DNA of 64,000 bases from Virgibacillus natechei (GTDB taxonomy: Bacteria > Bacillota > Bacilli > Bacillales > Amphibacillaceae), in the NCBI RefSeq assembly GCF_026013645.1, contig NZ_CP110224.1, forward strand, positions 1,240,001-1,304,000, given 5' to 3'. Positions 62,020 to 64,000 of the stretch are shown here, piece after piece. Every line of letters begins with the position of its first letter. The first letter of the stretch is position 1. The notes below the pieces were generated by a model. That model was not told where the DNA came from and made no database searches. It saw nothing but the letters and a program-made list of their open reading frames with translations. The position numbers and the translations under genes are program-made.

Positions 62020-62175
62020 TGCAAAAACAGGCAGAGGGTTGTAGTGATTCGATTCGTAAAGCTAAATTTGAAGATGTAGAGCAATTACTGCGATTCATGT
62101 TATAATTTGGAAAAAAGTATGTGTAGTTATTAAATTGATGAGAGGGATTTATCAAATATTACATAGAATCAAGCC

Positions 62176-62310
62176 AAAAGCGCAAGCGCCCGTTTAGCGA
62201 CGTACGGAGGTGAAGGAAATCGCGCTAGTCGCTGGGCGCTGGAGCTGGACGTGGCTATTCCAGTATAGAAGTTATCCACAGCATTTAAATTCTATAGTAC
62301 GCTATGCAAC
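62176..62310 (-). repeat. Dispersed repeat B, short inverted copy 5
   Basis: The reverse complement of the other copies with the middle deleted: GCGCAAGCGCCCGTTTAGCG, then TGGGCGCTGGAGCTGGACGT, then AAGTTATCCACAGCATTTAA and CTATGCAAC. Its B-start end abuts the terminator of the cation efflux gene, as in the plus-strand copies. Bases 62020-62175 hold nothing else recognisable. Confidence 0.75.
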
Positions 62311-62311
62311 T

Positions 62312-62349
62312 AAAAAACCAGGCTACCCCAGTGGATAGCCTGGTTTTTG
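62312..62349. terminator. Bidirectional terminator after the efflux gene
   Basis: AAAAACCAGGCTA and TAGCCTGGTTTTT form the stem. Confidence 0.88.
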
Positions 62350-62363
62350 TGAACAATGACAAT

Positions 62364-63245
62364 TCATGAATCAGTTTTTTCATTATACGGTTCAATATGG
62401 ATATGTGCATACATGATAGTATGCTTTGTTGCTAGATAATTCTCAATACGATCCGTTATATCATGGCTTTCCTGCACATTAAGGTGCGGATCGACAAGAA
62501 TCGTAATGTCAACAACTGATTGGTTTCCATGTATGCGTCCTTTAACGTCAACAACTTTTTTTACATCTGGATCCTTCGTAATACTTGTTCGTATCTCTTC
62601 AAGCAGTTTTTCATCAAAACCGTCTGTTAATGTATGTGTTGCATCTTTAAAAATGTCCCAAGCTGTATTACAAATAATAATACCGACAAGCAGACCAGCT
62701 AAAGGGTCCAACCAGAATAAGCCAAATTGCGCACCAATAATTCCAATGAAAGCACCAATACTAACAAGTGCATCAGCTCTGTTATCCTGTGCTGCTGCAT
62801 ATAAGGCACCACTTTGCACTTTTTTGGCAAGTTTTAAATTGTACATATAAACGAAAAACATGATGATAGCAGATCCTATCGCAACCCAAGCTGTTAACAT
62901 ATCCGGTTTCACAGATTCTAAGGATGCTACTTGTTGAAAGGATGAAATAATAACTTGGATACCGATAAGCACCATAATGAACGCTGCAAATAACGAAGCG
63001 ATTGTTTCTGCTCTATAATGGCCATAGTGATGATCTTCATCTGGTGGTTTTCTAGAAATTTTCAGGCCAATTAAAACGGCGACGGCGGCTATTACATCGG
63101 TGGCATTATTCAAACCATCTGCACGTAAAGCATCCGAGTTACCAATATTGGCAACAACTAATTTAACGACGGCAAGCACGAGATATGTAATAATACTGAC
63201 CCAAGCGCCTTTTTCTCCCTTTTTTAAATTATCGGTATGATTCAT
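62364..63245 (-). CDS. Cation diffusion facilitator (CDF) metal efflux protein
   Basis: The frame extends to 63266, but ATG at 63245 follows GGGAGGGTATTAT, giving 293 residues. Six helices with the metal-site motifs ALRADGLNNATDVIAA near 45 (helix 2) and AQDNRADALVSIGAFIG near 150 (helix 5). An N-D-D pattern rather than HxxxD is typical of Mn/Fe-type CDF (MntE/FieF-like). The loop DEDHHYGHYRAETIASLF and the C-terminal metal-chaperone-like domain (DVKGRIHGNQSVVDITILVD, HIMYAHIHIEP) complete the family. Zn, Mn and Fe cannot be distinguished with certainty. Confidence 0.9.
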   Translation of the reverse strand: MNHTDNLKKGEKGAWVSIITYLVLAVVKLVVANIGNSDALRADGLNNATDVIAAVAVLIGLKISRKPPDEDHHYGHYRAETIASLFAAFIMVLIGIQVIISSFQQVASLESVKPDMLTAWVAIGSAIIMFFVYMYNLKLAKKVQSGALYAAAQDNRADALVSIGAFIGIIGAQFGLFWLDPLAGLLVGIIICNTAWDIFKDATHTLTDGFDEKLLEEIRTSITKDPDVKKVVDVKGRIHGNQSVVDITILVDPHLNVQESHDITDRIENYLATKHTIMYAHIHIEPYNEKTDS

Positions 63246-63315
63246 ATAATACCCTCCCATAATCATCTAACAGTCTAACAAAGTCGTAACTGGGGGTCTA
63301 GAGAAACATTTAAGG

Positions 63316-63359
63316 CCTTCGTTACTTATTTTGTCATAGTCAAAATAAGTTTACGAAGG
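63316..63359. other. Long imperfect palindrome between the CDF and IDEAL genes
   Basis: CCTTCGTTACTTATTTTG and CAAAATAAGTTTACGAAGG pair except for one bulge around TCATAGT. No T-run follows on either side, so an operator or RNA element is more likely than a terminator. Confidence 0.45.
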
Positions 63360-63496
63360 AAAAAATAGCGATAGAAATTCTATAAACTTAATGTACCTCT
63401 CGATTGAAAAGAAATTCACCAATTATAAGTATATAATGTTGCAATTATTTGTGAAATTTAAGATAATAGAAAAAAGTAGCAAAGGGGGCGTGTTCC

Positions 63497-63730
63497 ATGA
63501 AACAGGAAAAACTGATGTACCGATTTTATCGGTACGAAGGTAAAACCCTTCAAGCTAAAAGAAAAATCCCATTTGAAATAGAACTAACGGCTCGACTGCT
63601 ATTGGATGAGCTGTGCTTTAACTGGAACAAAAATAAATTAGAATCTGAAATTAACGACTCGATTGAGACCAGAAATGAAGATGAATTTATAAAATTAAGT
63701 GAATTATTCAAACAATATGTTTGGGAGTAA
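63497..63730 (+). CDS. IDEAL-domain small protein
   Basis: ATG at 63497 follows AAAGGGGGCGTGTTCC. The 77 residues end in an IDEAL-type module: LLLDELCFNWNKNKLESEIN, DSIETRNEDEFIKLSELF (I/L-D-x-x-L with an amphipathic helix). The N-terminal KLMYRFYRYEGKTLQAKRK is basic. IDEAL modules occur in small regulators of bacilli such as ComK-associated proteins and YpiB. The function is not known. Confidence 0.68.
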   Translation: MKQEKLMYRFYRYEGKTLQAKRKIPFEIELTARLLLDELCFNWNKNKLESEINDSIETRNEDEFIKLSELFKQYVWE

Positions 63731-63743
63731 CGTACAAACCTAG

Positions 63744-63774
63744 AATAGCCTTACCTCATGGTGAGGCTATTTTG
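63744..63774 (+). terminator. Terminator of the IDEAL gene
   Basis: AATAGCCTTACC and GGTGAGGCTATT form the stem with TT after it; one G-T pair. Confidence 0.75.
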
Positions 63775-63832
63775 ATGATTGGATAGGTGTCATTTATCAT
63801 ATATAATAATACCAATATTAAGGTGGGAAGTC

Positions 63833-64000
63833 ATGGGGGAAAATCAATCAATTATACATAACCAGAATCAAGTGCTGCTTTATGTTTTGTTGTTTTCTAT
63901 ATGTTTAGGAGTAGGTGTGGAAATAATCGTTGGGGCACCAATAGAAAATCTATTGGCACTTGGTTTCGGTGGAGGGTTGACCGTAGTACTTATTGGTGTA
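63833..64000 (+). CDS. Membrane protein, N-terminal part (cut by window end)
   Basis: ATG at 63833 follows AAGGTGGGAAGTC. Fifty-six codons are visible: a polar start (MGENQSIIHNQNQVLLY) and two hydrophobic segments (VLLFSICLGVGVEIIVG and LALGFGGGLTVVLIGV). Such an N-terminus with repeated short helices suits a chemotaxis receptor or sensor with an integral membrane input domain, but too little is present to assign it. Confidence 0.55.
   Translation, partial: MGENQSIIHNQNQVLLYVLLFSICLGVGVEIIVGAPIENLLALGFGGGLTVVLIGV

Overview
The window is AT-rich chromosomal DNA from a low-GC, spore-forming Gram-positive bacterium of the Bacillaceae. An Oceanobacillus/Virgibacillus-like, salt-tolerant genus is the best guess. 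The grounds are the argCJBD-carAB-argF order, a SigI/RsgI pair, a YhcN/YlaJ-type lipoprotein, a YjcZ-type peptide, a YueD-type reductase, a betaine ABC transporter, strong Shine-Dalgarno (SD) sites with frequent GTG/TTG starts, and a CCA-encoding tRNA-Gly. No phage, plasmid or CRISPR array is visible. The genus is inference.

Layout. 1-9.7 kb is an accessory stretch: the end of an MFS pump, two paralogous membrane-anchored hydrolases, a kinase-like phosphotransferase, acetyltransferases, a DNA glycosylase and several broken genes (a frameshifted membrane protein, a truncated esterase, a nonsense-mutated sugar acetyltransferase). An unlisted 29-residue toxin with a facing antisense RNA gene lies at 7.5-7.9 kb. 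9.6-19.3 kb is the complete arginine operon. 19.4-27.6 kb holds an S9 peptidase, D-amino acid transaminase, tRNA-Gly, an unusual ABC-class ATPase, queG, an Amidase_6 protein and trmL. 28-32.5 kb is odhAB of the TCA cycle. 33.4-38.1 kb carries a purine permease, a nucleoside transporter and a stand-alone murG. 38.5-41.8 kb is a glycine betaine/proline ABC transporter. 42-47.5 kb holds envelope and stress genes (trypsin-like protease, PRC-barrel protein, sigI-rsgI, spore lipoprotein). An IS3-family element (47.5-49.0 kb) sits inside the terminator of that lipoprotein gene. 49.1-52.3 kb is the methionine-to-cysteine operon, in which a YrrT-type methyltransferase is fused in frame to LuxS ahead of mccA and mccB. 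52.6-64 kb holds a dipeptidase, YueD-like reductase, YjcZ-like peptide, an ABC exporter, methionine aminopeptidase, a cobalamin-binding-type protein, an NhaC antiporter behind a T-box, azlCD, a cation efflux protein and an IDEAL-domain protein.

The points most worth attention are the type I toxin-antitoxin candidate; the YrrT-LuxS fusion with an internal SD; an arginine-operon CarA whose glutaminase nucleophile Cys reads as Gly; a T-box with a TAC (Tyr) specifier before nhaC, arguing that this 'Na+/H+ antiporter' moves tyrosine; and dispersed repeats that repeatedly abut terminator T-tracts, plus a 21-bp TCGA-phased array.
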